DNA of 63,545 bases from Bacteroidaceae bacterium (GCA_017935645.1 JAGBHF010000006.1:1-63545), one strand, 5' to 3'. Counted from the first letter of the stretch, positions 27,300 to 37,701 are shown. Numbers and translations are program-made. The notes: generated by a model not told the origin, from the sequence alone.

Positions 27300-28931
27300 T
27301 TATTCGTATATTATGCGACCTTGCGGCTCGCTATATTCGGTGCCAATGGTTTTGCCCAAATCTGATTCGAGGTAATGGCGTAGAATCTCAATATCGGCTC
27401 CATAGTAGATGTAGTCGGGAACAACACAGCTGAGTATGCCCGAGCCGCCTTGTTCGAGAATAAGGTAGTCCTATGTCGCAACAGTGTATTGTTGAGAGAG
27501 CTCTACGGCTTTATATTCGCCGCTGTGCTTGTCGAGTATATCTACCTGCGATATACGGCGAACGCCTTCGCCTACGGGTGCAAACATTCCTGTCTCGGCA
27601 TCCTTCACAGCGGGAGTCGGGATGTTGGGGTTAACCTTGAAGCGCAAACCGCTTACCTGCATAAATACGCCGGCTTCGGCGGGTAAGGCCGATACTGCAT
27701 ACTCCAATACATCGAGCAACTGCTCTCCGGTGAGTGTGCCGGTAGCAATCATGTCGCCAAAGGGCATTACATTGTATAAGTCGTTAAACAAAATCTCGCC
27801 TCGGCGGATGTTGGTGCGGATACCTCCTCCGTTGACCATGGCTATGTCGGCATTGGTAAACGTGCGTAGAGCATCGGCACAAAAATCGCCAAGGTTACAC
27901 TCCTGTGTACGGACTATGCGGTTTCCGTCGGCATCGTATATTGTCAGGTCGACCTCACTGTGACCAATGACGAAGTTGCCCTTGTTGCTAACTTCCTCCT
28001 TGATTTGCTCGACATATTGTTGGGTGTCGTTGTCGGGAGCTATCTCGCCGTTTGCAATATTGATAAGCGATGATTGTATTGAGCCGTCGGTATTGATTGT
28101 GAGCTTGCCTACATTTTGAAAGATAGAACCCGACGAGGTAAGCAGCACGGGCTTGCCCTCCTTGTTGTTGACAAGTTGTCCTTCGATGACATGGTGATCG
28201 TGACCATCTATTACGGCATCGATACCTGTGGTATTACCGATTAACTCTATAGAGCAGGGGTGGCCACCGCTTTTGGGGCTGTCGCCCAAATGCGAGAGTG
28301 CTATGACGTAGTCGGCTCCATCTTTGCGGGCTTTATCGATAAAGTATTGGGCGTTTTCGTAAAACTCCTCGCGCATAAAGCTGTATAGCGGATTGCCTTG
28401 CTCGTCACTCAAACTTGTTACCGTACCACTCGTTGTGGTGGTAAAGCCGATGTATGCCACATCTGTTTTGCCATAGTGTACTATATGATAGGCAGGATAG
28501 GGATAGGTGTTGGTTTGCACGTTCTTGAGGTTGGCACATACCGTAGGTGCATCCAATGCGTCGGTGAGGTGAAACATCTGTTCCATTCCGTAATCAAGTT
28601 CGTGATTACCCAGGGCTACCACATCGTAGCCCACGTAATTCATTATTTCAATAATCTGCTCACCCTTCGATATGGCTCCCAACAGACCACCACTTGCAAA
28701 GTCGCCACATGAGACGGTCGAGACATAATTGCTGTGAGACAATTGGTCGTTGCGAAGCGATACCAGCATAGGATAGCCATCGACTGCGCAATGAACATCG
28801 TTGTCAAATAATACTACTATCGGCTGTGTAGGCAAGTCGGGTTGTCGATTCTTGATGTTATCGTCGCAACATGCGCCTAATAGTATGCTACAGGCCACTA
28901 ATGCTATTATTCCAATACTTTTTATCTTCAT
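27300..28931 (-). pseudogene. 5'-nucleotidase/metallophosphatase lipoprotein with an in-frame amber codon
   Basis: A 543-codon frame for a periplasmic nucleotide phosphatase. The lipobox LLGAC gives Cys21. The metallophosphatase motifs are FDNDVHCAVDG, SCGDFASGG, LGNHELDYG, and DGHDHHVIEG. The C-terminal substrate domain shows NGGGIRTNIRRGE and NDLYNVMPFGDM. TAG at 27471-27473 (codon 487) stops translation in YTVAT-stop-DYLILEQGGSG. This is in the middle of a conserved segment that in relatives stacks on the nucleotide base. The same frame continues for 56 residues to TAA at 27300-27302, next to the terminator. The original residue cannot be fixed; Lys, Ser, Gln and others are one base away. 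Confidence 0.85.
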
Positions 28932-28948
28932 AAGCTCGTAATTTTATG

Positions 28949-28956
28949 CAAATATA
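28949..28956 (-). promoter_or_regulatory. -7 box (TATATTTG) of the nucleotidase gene
   Basis: TATATTTG on the minus strand, 17 bases before the ATG at 28931. Confidence 0.6.
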
Positions 28957-29065
28957 CTATAAGAAAGGATATTGAATGTGTGTTAGGGTAAAGAATCTAA
29001 CTTGTTGGCTACTTAAAAATTGTTTAAAGTGGGTGTTACCCTACCTTCGTACCGGGTCGAAAAAA

Positions 29066-29091
29066 GGGCGACTCCTTGCTGAAAGTCGCCC
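29066..29091 (-). terminator. Terminator after ansA
   Basis: On the minus strand GGGCGACT pairs with AGTCGCCC and is followed by TTTTTT. It lies 24 bases after the ansA stop. Confidence 0.85.
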
Positions 29092-29115
29092 ACGGTGTAT
29101 GTAAGAGGTATAATA

Positions 29116-30165
29116 TTAGTTCTGACGGGGGAGTGTTACTTCGCCTACATACGAGTGGCGCATGGCTTCTATAACCTCTTGTTGTGTCATGCCTTGTCCG
29201 AAGAGGAACATCAACTTGGCCAATGCCGACTCAGTAGTGCTGTCGTAGCCACTTATCACACCTATATCGCGCAAAGTATTACCTGCACGGTACAACTCCA
29301 TTTGTACGCTACCGGTGCTGCATTGTGTAACATTGACAATAACTATGCCGCGTTGAACAGCATTGCGCAACTCGTCGAGGAACCAATCGTATCGAGGTGC
29401 ATTGCCTGAGCCGAATGATTCGAGCACGACACCTTTAACACCGGGTATATTGAGTGCTTGGTGTACCACGTGGCGGTTGATGCCGGGGAAGAGCTTGAGT
29501 ATCACTACATTGTTGTCCATCTCGTAGTGGGGTATGAGGGGCTTTTGTTCGTTGGGGTAGTGTATCTCTACATCGTCGTAGTTGATATTGATACCTACAT
29601 GAGCCAACAAAGGATAGTTGGGCGAAACAAAAGCATTGAAGAATTGCGCACTCACCTTGCATGTACGGTTGCCTCGCATGAGGGTATTGTCGAAGAAAAT
29701 ACATACCTCGGGAACGCGGGGATTGCCCTTTTCGTCGCGGTCGGCTGCAATTTCAATGGCTGTGATGAGGTTCTCTTTACCATCGGTGCGCAACATACCT
29801 ATAGGAAGTTGTGAGCCTGTGAAGATAACAGGCTTGCCCAAGTTCTCAAGCATGAAACTTACAGCAGATGCTGTGTAGGCCATGGTGTCGGTACCATGAA
29901 GGACAACAAAACCATCGTACTTATCGTAGTTCTCGGCGATAACACGAACAATTTTGACCCATTGTGAAGGCTCGGTCTCCGACGAGTCGATAATGGGATC
30001 GAACTGTATGGTAGATACAGAGTAGCCTAAGCGTCCCAATTCGGGGACATTTTCGAGTAAGTGACTGAAATCGAAAGGTTCGAGAGCTCCGGTCTCGGGG
30101 TTTTGAGTCATACCGATAGTACCACCGGTATAAATAATGAGTACTGATGTAGATGGTGTTGTCAT
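29116..30165 (-). CDS. ansA: L-asparaginase, type I
   Basis: A 349-residue cytosolic asparaginase hydrolysing asparagine to aspartate and ammonia. The first catalytic Thr lies in IIYTGGTIGM and the second motif is VLHGTDTMAYTASA. No signal peptide, which separates it from the periplasmic type II. Single gene with promoter (30192-30199) and terminator. Confidence 0.93.
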   Translation of the reverse strand: MTTPSTSVLIIYTGGTIGMTQNPETGALEPFDFSHLLENVPELGRLGYSVSTIQFDPIIDSSETEPSQWVKIVRVIAENYDKYDGFVVLHGTDTMAYTASAVSFMLENLGKPVIFTGSQLPIGMLRTDGKENLITAIEIAADRDEKGNPRVPEVCIFFDNTLMRGNRTCKVSAQFFNAFVSPNYPLLAHVGININYDDVEIHYPNEQKPLIPHYEMDNNVVILKLFPGINRHVVHQALNIPGVKGVVLESFGSGNAPRYDWFLDELRNAVQRGIVIVNVTQCSTGSVQMELYRAGNTLRDIGVISGYDSTTESALAKLMFLFGQGMTQQEVIEAMRHSYVGEVTLPRQN

Positions 30166-30191
30166 AGCACTTAGATTCTTCTTGTTGACTG

Positions 30192-30199
30192 CAAATTTA
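30192..30199 (-). promoter_or_regulatory. -7 box (TAAATTTG) of ansA
   Basis: TAAATTTG on the minus strand, 26 bases before the ATG at 30165. Confidence 0.6.
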
Positions 30200-30330
30200 G
30201 TAAATGCTTTTTAAGGAAACAATGACTTTTGTCAAAAAAATATCAATAATTTTAGTGCGTACAAGATTGCTTTATAGCAATTTGCTATAAATGTATTGGA
30301 TATTTGCCTTTTGTGATATGTCTTTGGTGG

Positions 30331-32064
30331 TTATTCTATTTCAAGATGGAGCATATCGACAGCTTTTACCAAATTAGGGTTATCTTCTTTCATAGCAGCC
30401 AATATCTCACCTGTACTATATGATACACGGCGTTCGTTCGATACTTTTATCTCGGTTTCAAGGTCGATATAATCATTTTCCAACTCATTGTGGATAAATT
30501 CGAGCAATGCATCCTTGGTGACGAGTATGAGCGATTGCTGTATGGTGCTCTCGACATCTACTTTGCATATTATCTCACCTTTGAGGGTGGGTTGGTGCGA
30601 TTGCATGGTGTTGAATAATGCAACCTCATCGGGTATAGTATTGGCGTATTTAAGCCATGCAGCCACGAGTGCCTCTTGTGTAAAGGGTTTTCTGCGTTTT
30701 TCGCGCTCGGTGGTTTGCTCGACCTTCTGTGCATTAATGCGTATAGCCGGAGCGGGCATACCGGTGCGAGGCGCTACGGGCTTAGGTGCGGCGGGTCGAG
30801 GTGTATAGGCTTGAGCCGATGGGCGTGGTGCTTGTGGTGTTGTTGCCGGAGCCGGTTGCGCTTGTGTTGCGGGCTTGGCAGCCTGTGCTTGGGGTTGTGT
30901 CGCAGGAACTTGTTGTTGTGTAGTGCCCTTAATGGATTGCAGTTGTGGTTGTTGTGTTACAGGCTCGGCAGGCATCGACAGTTGGCATATCTGTATGAGC
31001 ATAAGCTCTACCAAGAATCGCTTGTTATTGCTGACGCGATAGTCGAGGTCACAACGGTTGCTTAAGTCCATAGCCTTGTAGAGCAGTCGAATATCGCATT
31101 TTGCAGCTTGTTCGCCATAGCGTTTGGCGGTAGCTTCACCCATCTCAAGAAGTGAAAGTGTGGCAACATCTTTGCTCACCAATAGGTTGCGGAAGTGGTT
31201 GCTCAATCCGCTGATGAAATGTTGCGACTCGAATCCCTTGTCGCAAATATCCTTGAAAATGAGCAGTGCTGCCGGAACGTTGGCTGACAGAAATGCGTCG
31301 GTGAGTCGGAAGTAATATTCGTAATCGAGAACGTTGAGATTCTCAATAACGGCATTGTAGGTAATATTGCCGGCAGTGAAGCTGGCTATCTGGTCGAATA
31401 TGGAGAGAGCGTCACGCATACCGCCATCGGCCTTTTGTGCTATTACGCTGAGTGCCTCGGCCTCGGCTTGTATGCCCTCTTGTGAAGCTACATATTGCAG
31501 ATGCTCGGCTATATCGGCAATTGTTATGCGTTGGAAGTCGTACACCTGACAACGAGATAGGATCGTGGGGAGTATCTTATGCTTCTCGGTAGTGGCAAGG
31601 ATAAAGATGGCGTGATGCGGGGGCTCTTCGAGAGTCTTGAGGAATGCATTGAACGCCGCAGTAGAGAGCATGTGTACCTCGTCGACGATGTAAACCTTAT
31701 ACTTGCCTATCTGGGGCGGGATGCGTACTTGGTCGACAAGTTGACGAATGTCGTCGACACTGTTGTTTGATGCGGCATCAAGCTCCGATATGTTGTAGGA
31801 GCGTTGTTCGTTAAAAGCACGGCACGACTCACATTCGTTGCACGCTTCGCCCGAGGCTGTAGGATGCAAGCAGTTGATGGTCTTGGCAAAAATGCGGGCG
31901 CACGATGTCTTGCCAACACCGCGAGGACCACAGAAGAGGTAGGCGTGAGCCAACTTGCCTGCGTCAATGGCATTCTTGAGTGTTTGAGTCAAAGACTTTT
32001 GTCCGACAACCGATTGAAACGTCGAAGGACGGTATTTTCGTGCAGATACGATGTAGTTATCCAT
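30331..32064 (-). CDS. dnaX: DNA polymerase III subunit gamma/tau
   Basis: A 577-residue clamp-loader ATPase. The Walker A is CGPRGVGKTSCARIF. A zinc module is formed by Cys residues in INCLHPTASGEACNECESC. Walker B/DEAD-like box is VDEVHMLSTAAFNAF and sensor 1 is FILATTEKHK. Residues about 375-450 are a Pro/Ala/Gln-rich linker leading to a distinct C-terminal domain. I see no obvious slippery site for a gamma frameshift. It is 15 bases downstream of cdd in the same operon. Confidence 0.95.
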   Translation of the reverse strand: MDNYIVSARKYRPSTFQSVVGQKSLTQTLKNAIDAGKLAHAYLFCGPRGVGKTSCARIFAKTINCLHPTASGEACNECESCRAFNEQRSYNISELDAASNNSVDDIRQLVDQVRIPPQIGKYKVYIVDEVHMLSTAAFNAFLKTLEEPPHHAIFILATTEKHKILPTILSRCQVYDFQRITIADIAEHLQYVASQEGIQAEAEALSVIAQKADGGMRDALSIFDQIASFTAGNITYNAVIENLNVLDYEYYFRLTDAFLSANVPAALLIFKDICDKGFESQHFISGLSNHFRNLLVSKDVATLSLLEMGEATAKRYGEQAAKCDIRLLYKAMDLSNRCDLDYRVSNNKRFLVELMLIQICQLSMPAEPVTQQPQLQSIKGTTQQQVPATQPQAQAAKPATQAQPAPATTPQAPRPSAQAYTPRPAAPKPVAPRTGMPAPAIRINAQKVEQTTEREKRRKPFTQEALVAAWLKYANTIPDEVALFNTMQSHQPTLKGEIICKVDVESTIQQSLILVTKDALLEFIHNELENDYIDLETEIKVSNERRVSYSTGEILAAMKEDNPNLVKAVDMLHLEIE

Positions 32065-32079
32065 TGTGCTTGAGTGTGC

Positions 32080-32559
32080 TTATTCGAGGTCGGTTTTACC
32101 AAAACAAAGGGGTAACATCGACTCGATAGATGTGATGATGTATGTCTTCTCCTCGCCGTAGAGTATGAGTTCGATAGGTCGGTTATATCGGTGCTCGGTT
32201 TCGAGAATTACTTGTCGGCAAGCACCGCAAGGAGCCGTAGGGGTCTTGGTATAGGCATCGCCCTTGAATGCTGCCAAAGCCAGCATGGTAACGGCATTGT
32301 CGGGGTATTGAGCACCGGCATAGAATAGGGTGGTGCGTTCGGCACATATACCCGATGGATATGCGGCATTCTCTTGATTGTTGCCGGTTACTATCACACC
32401 ATTGTCGAGCAGGGCGGCTGCTCCTACATTGAAGTGTGAGTAGGGCGCGTAGGCTTGCTTACAAGCCTTTTTGGCTTGGTCAACCAAATTTTTTTGCGTT
32501 TCGTTGAGCTCTTTATAATCGCAAACAACTATATTTGTAACGATGTCAATATTTTTCAT
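32080..32559 (-). CDS. cdd: Cytidine deaminase
   Basis: A 159-residue zinc enzyme converting cytidine and deoxycytidine to uridine and deoxyuridine. The catalytic motif ICAERTTLF and zinc Cys pair APCGACRQ are intact. NNQENAAYPSG is the substrate-binding loop. First gene before dnaX, with the -7 box at 32588-32595. Confidence 0.94.
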   Translation of the reverse strand: MKNIDIVTNIVVCDYKELNETQKNLVDQAKKACKQAYAPYSHFNVGAAALLDNGVIVTGNNQENAAYPSGICAERTTLFYAGAQYPDNAVTMLALAAFKGDAYTKTPTAPCGACRQVILETEHRYNRPIELILYGEEKTYIITSIESMLPLCFGKTDLE

Positions 32560-32587
32560 ACTCGGTATTGCTATTGCTCCATTAGTA

Positions 32588-32595
32588 CAAATGTA
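32588..32595 (-). promoter_or_regulatory. -7 box (TACATTTG) of cdd-dnaX
   Basis: TACATTTG on the minus strand, 28 bases upstream of the cdd ATG. Confidence 0.6.
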
Positions 32596-32660
32596 GCGAT
32601 TTTTGCTGAAAGATGATGTGTTGATAGGATTTTTTCGGAAGAATATAAATTTTTTTTAGA

Positions 32661-33548
32661 ATGAAACGCTCTCTTGTATACCTGATTTCTACTTTTTTGC
32701 TCTCAATGAACGTGTTGTCGATACAAGCCACGACAACGCAAGACAAGTATGAGGCCTATATCGCTCGTTACTATAAGTTGGCACAGGAACAACAACGCCT
32801 GCATGGCATACCTGCAAGTATTACGCTGGCTCAGGGTTTGCTCGAATCGGCTGCCGGACAGAGTAAATTGGCGGTTGTGGCACGTAATCACTTTGGTGTG
32901 AAGTGTCATGATTGGGAGGGTGATGCCGTGAATTATAAAGGCGATTGTTACCGCATGTATGAAAGTGTGGCCGAGTCGTACGAGGATCACTCGGCGTTCT
33001 TGTTGCGTTCAAGATATGCTTCCTTGTATGAGTTGAAAATAACCGACTACAAGGGTTGGGCCAGAGGGCTTAAAAAATGTGGATATGCCGAGGATCCGAA
33101 GTATCCCGAGAAGTTGATAGGTATAATCGAGCGTTATGACTTGCAACAATATGTCAAGGGCGTAAAGAAAAAGAAGACGATAGAGATAGAGCAACCCGAG
33201 ATAGTGTTATTGCGTGATGTATATATAGCTTGGGGGCTATTGTATGTATTGGCCGATGAAGGCGATACATATGAGCGTATCGCTGCCGATACGGGTTTTG
33301 ATGCAAGGGACTTGGCTAAATATAACGACCACGACCGTAAGGCTGTACTACGCGCAGGAGATATTGTGTATCTCGAAAAGAAAAAGAGCAAGGCCGACAA
33401 GGGTTATGATAAGCACACGGTAAAGGCCGGAGAGACATTTCATAGCATATCGCAGTTGTATGGTATAGACACCAAGCGTCTGGCGCGTCGCAATAAGATG
33501 CGTTATACCGATGTTTTGCACGAAGGCGAGGTTATCGTATTGCGATAG
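32661..33548 (+). CDS. Exported N-acetylglucosaminidase (GH73) with LysM
   Basis: A 295-residue peptidoglycan hydrolase. Signal peptide at residues 1-23. The GH73 domain follows, with the proposed catalytic Glu in TLAQGLLESAAGQSKLA and the segment RNHFGVKCHDW. The C-terminus is a LysM module (HTVKAGETFHSISQLYGID). A weaker LysM-like segment lies around residues 185-235. Such enzymes cut septal or lateral wall and bind it by LysM. Stop TAG, followed by a terminator. Confidence 0.9.
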   Translation: MKRSLVYLISTFLLSMNVLSIQATTTQDKYEAYIARYYKLAQEQQRLHGIPASITLAQGLLESAAGQSKLAVVARNHFGVKCHDWEGDAVNYKGDCYRMYESVAESYEDHSAFLLRSRYASLYELKITDYKGWARGLKKCGYAEDPKYPEKLIGIIERYDLQQYVKGVKKKKTIEIEQPEIVLLRDVYIAWGLLYVLADEGDTYERIAADTGFDARDLAKYNDHDRKAVLRAGDIVYLEKKKSKADKGYDKHTVKAGETFHSISQLYGIDTKRLARRNKMRYTDVLHEGEVIVLR

Positions 33549-33570
33549 TATGAATTTCTACAAAAATAAG

Positions 33571-33599
33571 CGAGGTCACTTCATCATGAAGTGACCTCG
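33571..33599. terminator. Shared terminator of the glucosaminidase and POT genes
   Basis: CGAGGTCACTTCA (33571-33583) and TGAAGTGACCTCG (33587-33599) make a perfect 13-bp stem with loop TCA. Confidence 0.9.
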
Positions 33600-33623
33600 T
33601 TGTGTATAGGGATGTTGCGATGA

Positions 33624-35258
33624 TTATTTTGTAATTCTCTCGAGCCACTTGAGCATACCGAGCATTACGGCCATAGAAATCAAGCAGAAGCCTGCAAATA
33701 CAGCCCAGCACATCCATTGTTGGGGGAATGTGTTCAACATTGTTACACCCATAGCGATAAACAAGTTACCGATGGCAGTAGCTGACAACCACAAACCTTG
33801 GCAGATACCTTGCAAGTGCTTGGGAGCAATCTTCGATACGAATGAAAGACCGAGGGGAGAGATGAACAACTCGGCAACAGTAAGGAAGAAGTAAGTGAGG
33901 ATGAGTACTGCGGGGCTTGATTTGGCAGCCATCTTAGCAGCGTCAGTCCAGCTCTTGAACTCTTCGCCCGAGGGATAACCTTGTACCATAGCGATGATGG
34001 TGAGGAAGATGTAAGCGCAAGCAGCGATGAACATACCGATGGCAATCTTACGGGGTGTAGAGATCTCTTTGTTCTTCTTGGCAAGTGAACCGAAAATCCA
34101 CATGATAATGGGAGTGAGTACAATCACAAAGAAGGGGTTGATACATTGCCAGATTTCGGGAGCAACAGCGTCGGTTGCAACGAAGTCACGAGCAAATACT
34201 GAGAGTGATTGACCATTTTGGTGGAATGAGAACCAGAAGAATACAGCAACACCAAGAACGGCGTAGAGAGCCATGAGGCGTTGTTTAACCTCTTTAGCAT
34301 CGGCCTCTTTTTCGGCAGCTGAAACTTCTACGTTCTTCTCTTTCTTCACGGGAGTGGGCAATGATTTCATCACAAGCATGAAGATTGTGAGTGAAATGAG
34401 CATAGCAGCAACTGAAGCGATGAATGAAAGGTGAACACCGGTGTTGAATGTCTCGAGGTAGTTGGCACAGAAAGTAGCATCAACAGCACCTGTGTGACCT
34501 ACGTTAGTAGCAAGTGTATTGAGGTTTTCCATGTCGGTAGCCTTCATACCTTCACCTTCGTTGAGGTACATGTGGCACAAACGGGGAAGGTCAGAGTTGT
34601 AGAGCAAACCTTTAGTCTTCAACCAGAACTCTCTCAAAAGAGGAGCAACGAAGGGAGCGATAACACCACCGATGTTGATGAAAACGTAGAAGATTTGGAA
34701 ACCGCTGTCGCGTTTTGACTTAGCGATAGCCAATGCTTCGGGACCTTTCTTGGCAGCTTCGGCCTCGAAGTTGTCATACATTTGACCTACGATAGCTTGC
34801 AAGTTACCCTTGAACAAACCGTTACCAAATGCAATGATAAGAAGGGCTATACAAGTGAAGATGAGTACCCAAGAGATACCACCGTTGTTAGCCTCGCCAA
34901 ATACAGGAATTGACAAGAGGATGTAACCGATAGCCATGCACAACAAACCAGAGATGATTGTGCCTTTGTATTTTTGAGTCTTGTCGGCAATCATACCGCC
35001 GGGGAGACTCAATACATAAATCAAGAAATAGAATACAGCGTAAATCCAACCGGCAGCATCGTCGCTGATACCAAACTTAGAGCAGAGGAAGAGCAGCAAC
35101 ACTGCATTCATGATGTAGTAACCAAAGCGCTCACCCATGTTGGCAAGAGCAGCCGAGATGAGACCCTTGGGGTGTTCTTTCTTAGCCTTGATAACGTAGA
35201 ATACCAAGAAGGGTATCACTACGATCAATACGGCGACCAAAAATAATGACTGTGACAT
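33624..35258 (-). CDS. Proton-dependent oligopeptide transporter (POT/PTR2)
   Basis: A 544-residue inner-membrane carrier with about 14 transmembrane segments. The motif MGERFGYYIMNAVLLLFL is the conserved POT helix 1 (ER-x-x-YY). The segment FGNGLFKGNLQAIVGQMYD is the second family signature. A cytosolic loop near residues 320-345 is Lys/Glu-rich. It probably takes up di- and tripeptides, which many Bacteroidales use as a nitrogen source. Single gene; its promoter is at 35329-35336. Confidence 0.9.
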   Translation of the reverse strand: MSQSLFLVAVLIVVIPFLVFYVIKAKKEHPKGLISAALANMGERFGYYIMNAVLLLFLCSKFGISDDAAGWIYAVFYFLIYVLSLPGGMIADKTQKYKGTIISGLLCMAIGYILLSIPVFGEANNGGISWVLIFTCIALLIIAFGNGLFKGNLQAIVGQMYDNFEAEAAKKGPEALAIAKSKRDSGFQIFYVFINIGGVIAPFVAPLLREFWLKTKGLLYNSDLPRLCHMYLNEGEGMKATDMENLNTLATNVGHTGAVDATFCANYLETFNTGVHLSFIASVAAMLISLTIFMLVMKSLPTPVKKEKNVEVSAAEKEADAKEVKQRLMALYAVLGVAVFFWFSFHQNGQSLSVFARDFVATDAVAPEIWQCINPFFVIVLTPIIMWIFGSLAKKNKEISTPRKIAIGMFIAACAYIFLTIIAMVQGYPSGEEFKSWTDAAKMAAKSSPAVLILTYFFLTVAELFISPLGLSFVSKIAPKHLQGICQGLWLSATAIGNLFIAMGVTMLNTFPQQWMCWAVFAGFCLISMAVMLGMLKWLERITK

Positions 35259-35328
35259 AAGTTTTTTTTGTTTAAAGTTAGGTAATTATTTGATTTTGTT
35301 TGTTTTCGTATTTTTTCAAATAGTCGCG

Positions 35329-35336
35329 CAAAGATA
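35329..35336 (-). promoter_or_regulatory. -7 box (TATCTTTG) of the POT gene
   Basis: TATCTTTG on the minus strand, 70 bases upstream of the ATG, implying a leader of about 65 bases. Confidence 0.55.
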
Positions 35337-35369
35337 GACCTTTTCTGGCGTTTTTCCTATTTTTTTACG

Positions 35370-36683
35370 TTATTTCTCTCTCATAAAAATGTTAATGGGA
35401 GTGCCTGTGTAACACCAGTTTTCTCTAATCTTATTTTCAAGATAACGTTTGTAAGGCTCTTTTACCCACTGCGGTAGGTTGCAGAAGAATATGAATGAAG
35501 GTATTTGAGCCTCTTTGAGCATGGTGATATATTTGATTTTGATATACTTGCCTTTGGTTGCTAGGGGCGGATAAGCTTCGATGGTAGCCAGCATTACCTC
35601 GTTGAGTTTCGATGTGGGCACAAGACGCTTGCGGTTTTGATACACCTCTACGGCAGTCTCAAGTACCTTGAAGATGCGTTGTTTGGTCAGTGCCGAGGTG
35701 TAGATGATGGGAAAGTCGGTAAAAGGAGCCAAACGGTCGCGTATTGCCTTCTCGAAGGTCTTTATAGCGATATTAGACTTGTCTTCAACAAGGTCCCACT
35801 TGTTTACACACACTACAATACCCTTGCGGTTCTTCTGTATGAGCGAGAAGATATTGAGGTCTTGACCTTCGATACCGCGTGTGGCATCGATCATGAGGAT
35901 ACACACGTCGGAGTTCTCAATGGCACGTATCGAGCGTATCACTGAGTAGTATTCAAGGTCTTCGGTTACTTTGCCTTTTTTGCGAATACCTGCAGTATCA
36001 ACCAAGTAGAAGTCAAAGCCAAACTTGTTGTAGCGTGTGTAGATAGAGTCGCGGGTTGTACCGGCTATATTGGTTACGATATTGCGCTCTTCTCCAATAA
36101 AGGCATTGATAATTGACGATTTGCCGGCATTGGGACGACCTACTACGGCAAAGCGAGGAATGTCTATCTCGGTCTCGTCTTCAAACTCTTTGGTAAACTT
36201 GGCAACTATTTCGTCGAGTAGTTCGCCTGTTCCGCTACCACTTACTGCCGATACGCAGAAGGGGTCGCCCAAGCCGAAGGCATAGAACTCGGCCGAGTTG
36301 TATATCCATTGGTTTGAGTCGGCTTTATTGGCAACGAGGATAATAGGCTTCTTGGCACGTCGCAAGATGGCTGCCACGTGGTCGTCAAGGTCGGTTGCAC
36401 CATTGATGGCATCCACTACAAAGAGTATTACGTCGGCCTCTTCGATAGCGATAGAAACTTGTTTGTTGATTTCTTCTTCGAAGATGTCTTCCGAATTTAC
36501 TACCCATCCACCGGTGTCGATGATTGAGAACTCCTTTCCGCCCCACTCAACCTTGCCGTATTGGCGGTCGCGTGTAGTGCCGGCAGTCTCATTAACGATG
36601 GCTTGTCGTGTTTGTGTGAGTCGGTTAAATAGGGTCGATTTTCCCACATTGGGGCGTCCTACTATGGCTACTATATTTCCCAT
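35370..36683 (-). CDS. der: GTPase Der (EngA)
   Basis: A 437-residue ribosome-assembly GTPase with two tandem G domains and a C-terminal KH-like domain. G1 motifs are [14 protein letters not shown] and [15 protein letters not shown]3 motifs are DTGGW and DTAGIR. G4 motifs are NKAD and NKWD. The start is the ATG giving [12 protein letters not shown]; an upstream in-frame start at 36716 would overlap era. It lies 25 bases after era, in the same operon. Confidence 0.96.
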   Translation of the reverse strand: MGNIVAIVGRPNVGKSTLFNRLTQTRQAIVNETAGTTRDRQYGKVEWGGKEFSIIDTGGWVVNSEDIFEEEINKQVSIAIEEADVILFVVDAINGATDLDDHVAAILRRAKKPIILVANKADSNQWIYNSAEFYAFGLGDPFCVSAVSGSGTGELLDEIVAKFTKEFEDETEIDIPRFAVVGRPNAGKSSIINAFIGEERNIVTNIAGTTRDSIYTRYNKFGFDFYLVDTAGIRKKGKVTEDLEYYSVIRSIRAIENSDVCILMIDATRGIEGQDLNIFSLIQKNRKGIVVCVNKWDLVEDKSNIAIKTFEKAIRDRLAPFTDFPIIYTSALTKQRIFKVLETAVEVYQNRKRLVPTSKLNEVMLATIEAYPPLATKGKYIKIKYITMLKEAQIPSFIFFCNLPQWVKEPYKRYLENKIRENWCYTGTPINIFMREK

Positions 36684-36708
36684 AATTATAGTGTTTGGGG
36701 TGTTGTAT

Positions 36709-37593
36709 TTATTCATTGAGGTATCCGAACGAACGCAACTTGTTTTCTCTGTTGCGCCAGTCTTTTTCTACCTTTACATATAATTGCAGATATACTTGCT
36801 TGTCGAAGAATGCCTCGATATCCTTGCGTGCCATTGAGCCTACGCGTTTCAGTGCCGAGCCACCTTTGCCTATGATGATACCTTTCTGTGAGTCGCGTTC
36901 GACATATATCACAGCCGATATTTCTATGCGCTTGTCGCTCTCTTTGAATAACTCTACAGCTACTTCGCAGGCATAAGGAATCTCCTTGTCGTAGGTAAGA
37001 AGTATCTTCTCGCGTATAATTTCGTTTACAAAGAATCGAGCCGGCTTGTCGGTAAGTGCGTCTTTGTCGAAGAATGGGGGCGACTCGGGTAGCAATGCGT
37101 AGATGCGTTTGAGCAGATTGTCGATATTGAAACGCAACATGGCCGAAATAGGTATAATCTCGGCTTGTGGCAGTAGCTCCTTCCAGCGGTCTACGAGGGC
37201 TTCCAGGTCGGCTTGTCCTTTTAGCAGGTCAATCTTGTTGATAATAACGATAACGGGCATTTGCTCCTTGGCAACGCGGGCGAGGAACTCGGCATTCTTG
37301 TCGGGGGTCTCTACTGTATCGGTCACGTACAATAATATGTCGGCATCGACAAGTGCCGATTGAGAGAATCCAAGCATCGACTCTTGCAACTTATAGTTGG
37401 GCTTGAGTACTCCCGGTGTGTCGGAATATACAATCTGCATATCGTCGGTATTGACGATACCCATGATGCGATGGCGGGTGGTTTGAGCCTTGGATGTAAT
37501 AATAGAGATGCGCTCGCCCACGAGCGAGTTCATCAATGTCGATTTACCAACATTGGGGTTTCCTACGATGTTTACAAATCCCGATTTATGCAT
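36709..37593 (-). CDS. era: GTPase Era
   Basis: A 294-residue GTPase needed for 16S rRNA maturation and 30S assembly. G1 is [14 protein letters not shown], followed by the switch region [12 protein letters not shown]3 SDTPGV and G4 NKID. The C-terminal KH domain includes [16 protein letters not shown]. It has a -7 box at 37611-37618 and precedes der. Confidence 0.96.
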   Translation of the reverse strand: MHKSGFVNIVGNPNVGKSTLMNSLVGERISIITSKAQTTRHRIMGIVNTDDMQIVYSDTPGVLKPNYKLQESMLGFSQSALVDADILLYVTDTVETPDKNAEFLARVAKEQMPVIVIINKIDLLKGQADLEALVDRWKELLPQAEIIPISAMLRFNIDNLLKRIYALLPESPPFFDKDALTDKPARFFVNEIIREKILLTYDKEIPYACEVAVELFKESDKRIEISAVIYVERDSQKGIIIGKGGSALKRVGSMARKDIEAFFDKQVYLQLYVKVEKDWRNRENKLRSFGYLNE

Positions 37594-37610
37594 AAAATGT
37601 GGTTTTGTTG

Positions 37611-37618
37611 CAAAAATA
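37611..37618 (-). promoter_or_regulatory. -7 box (TATTTTTG) of era-der
   Basis: TATTTTTG on the minus strand, 17 bases before the era ATG. With the hairpin at 37663-37701 it separates era-der from fabH. Confidence 0.6.
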
Positions 37619-37662
37619 AGAAAAAATAGCCGAAAATGCCAATTTTTAAGTGATTATATAAG

Positions 37663-37701
37663 CACAAAACGCACCCGCTACAAGGCGAGGTGCGTTTTGT
37701 G
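37663..37701 (-). terminator. Terminator hairpin after fabH
   Basis: CACAAAACGCACC (37663-37675) pairs with GGTGCGTTTTGTG (37689-37701). It lies 20 bases after the fabH stop. The T-tract is poor. Confidence 0.65.

Noticed and set aside
18191..28931. Full reassignment of TAG to an amino acid
   Set aside because: At least eight genes in the window end at TAG, several followed directly by a terminator or the next start codon.
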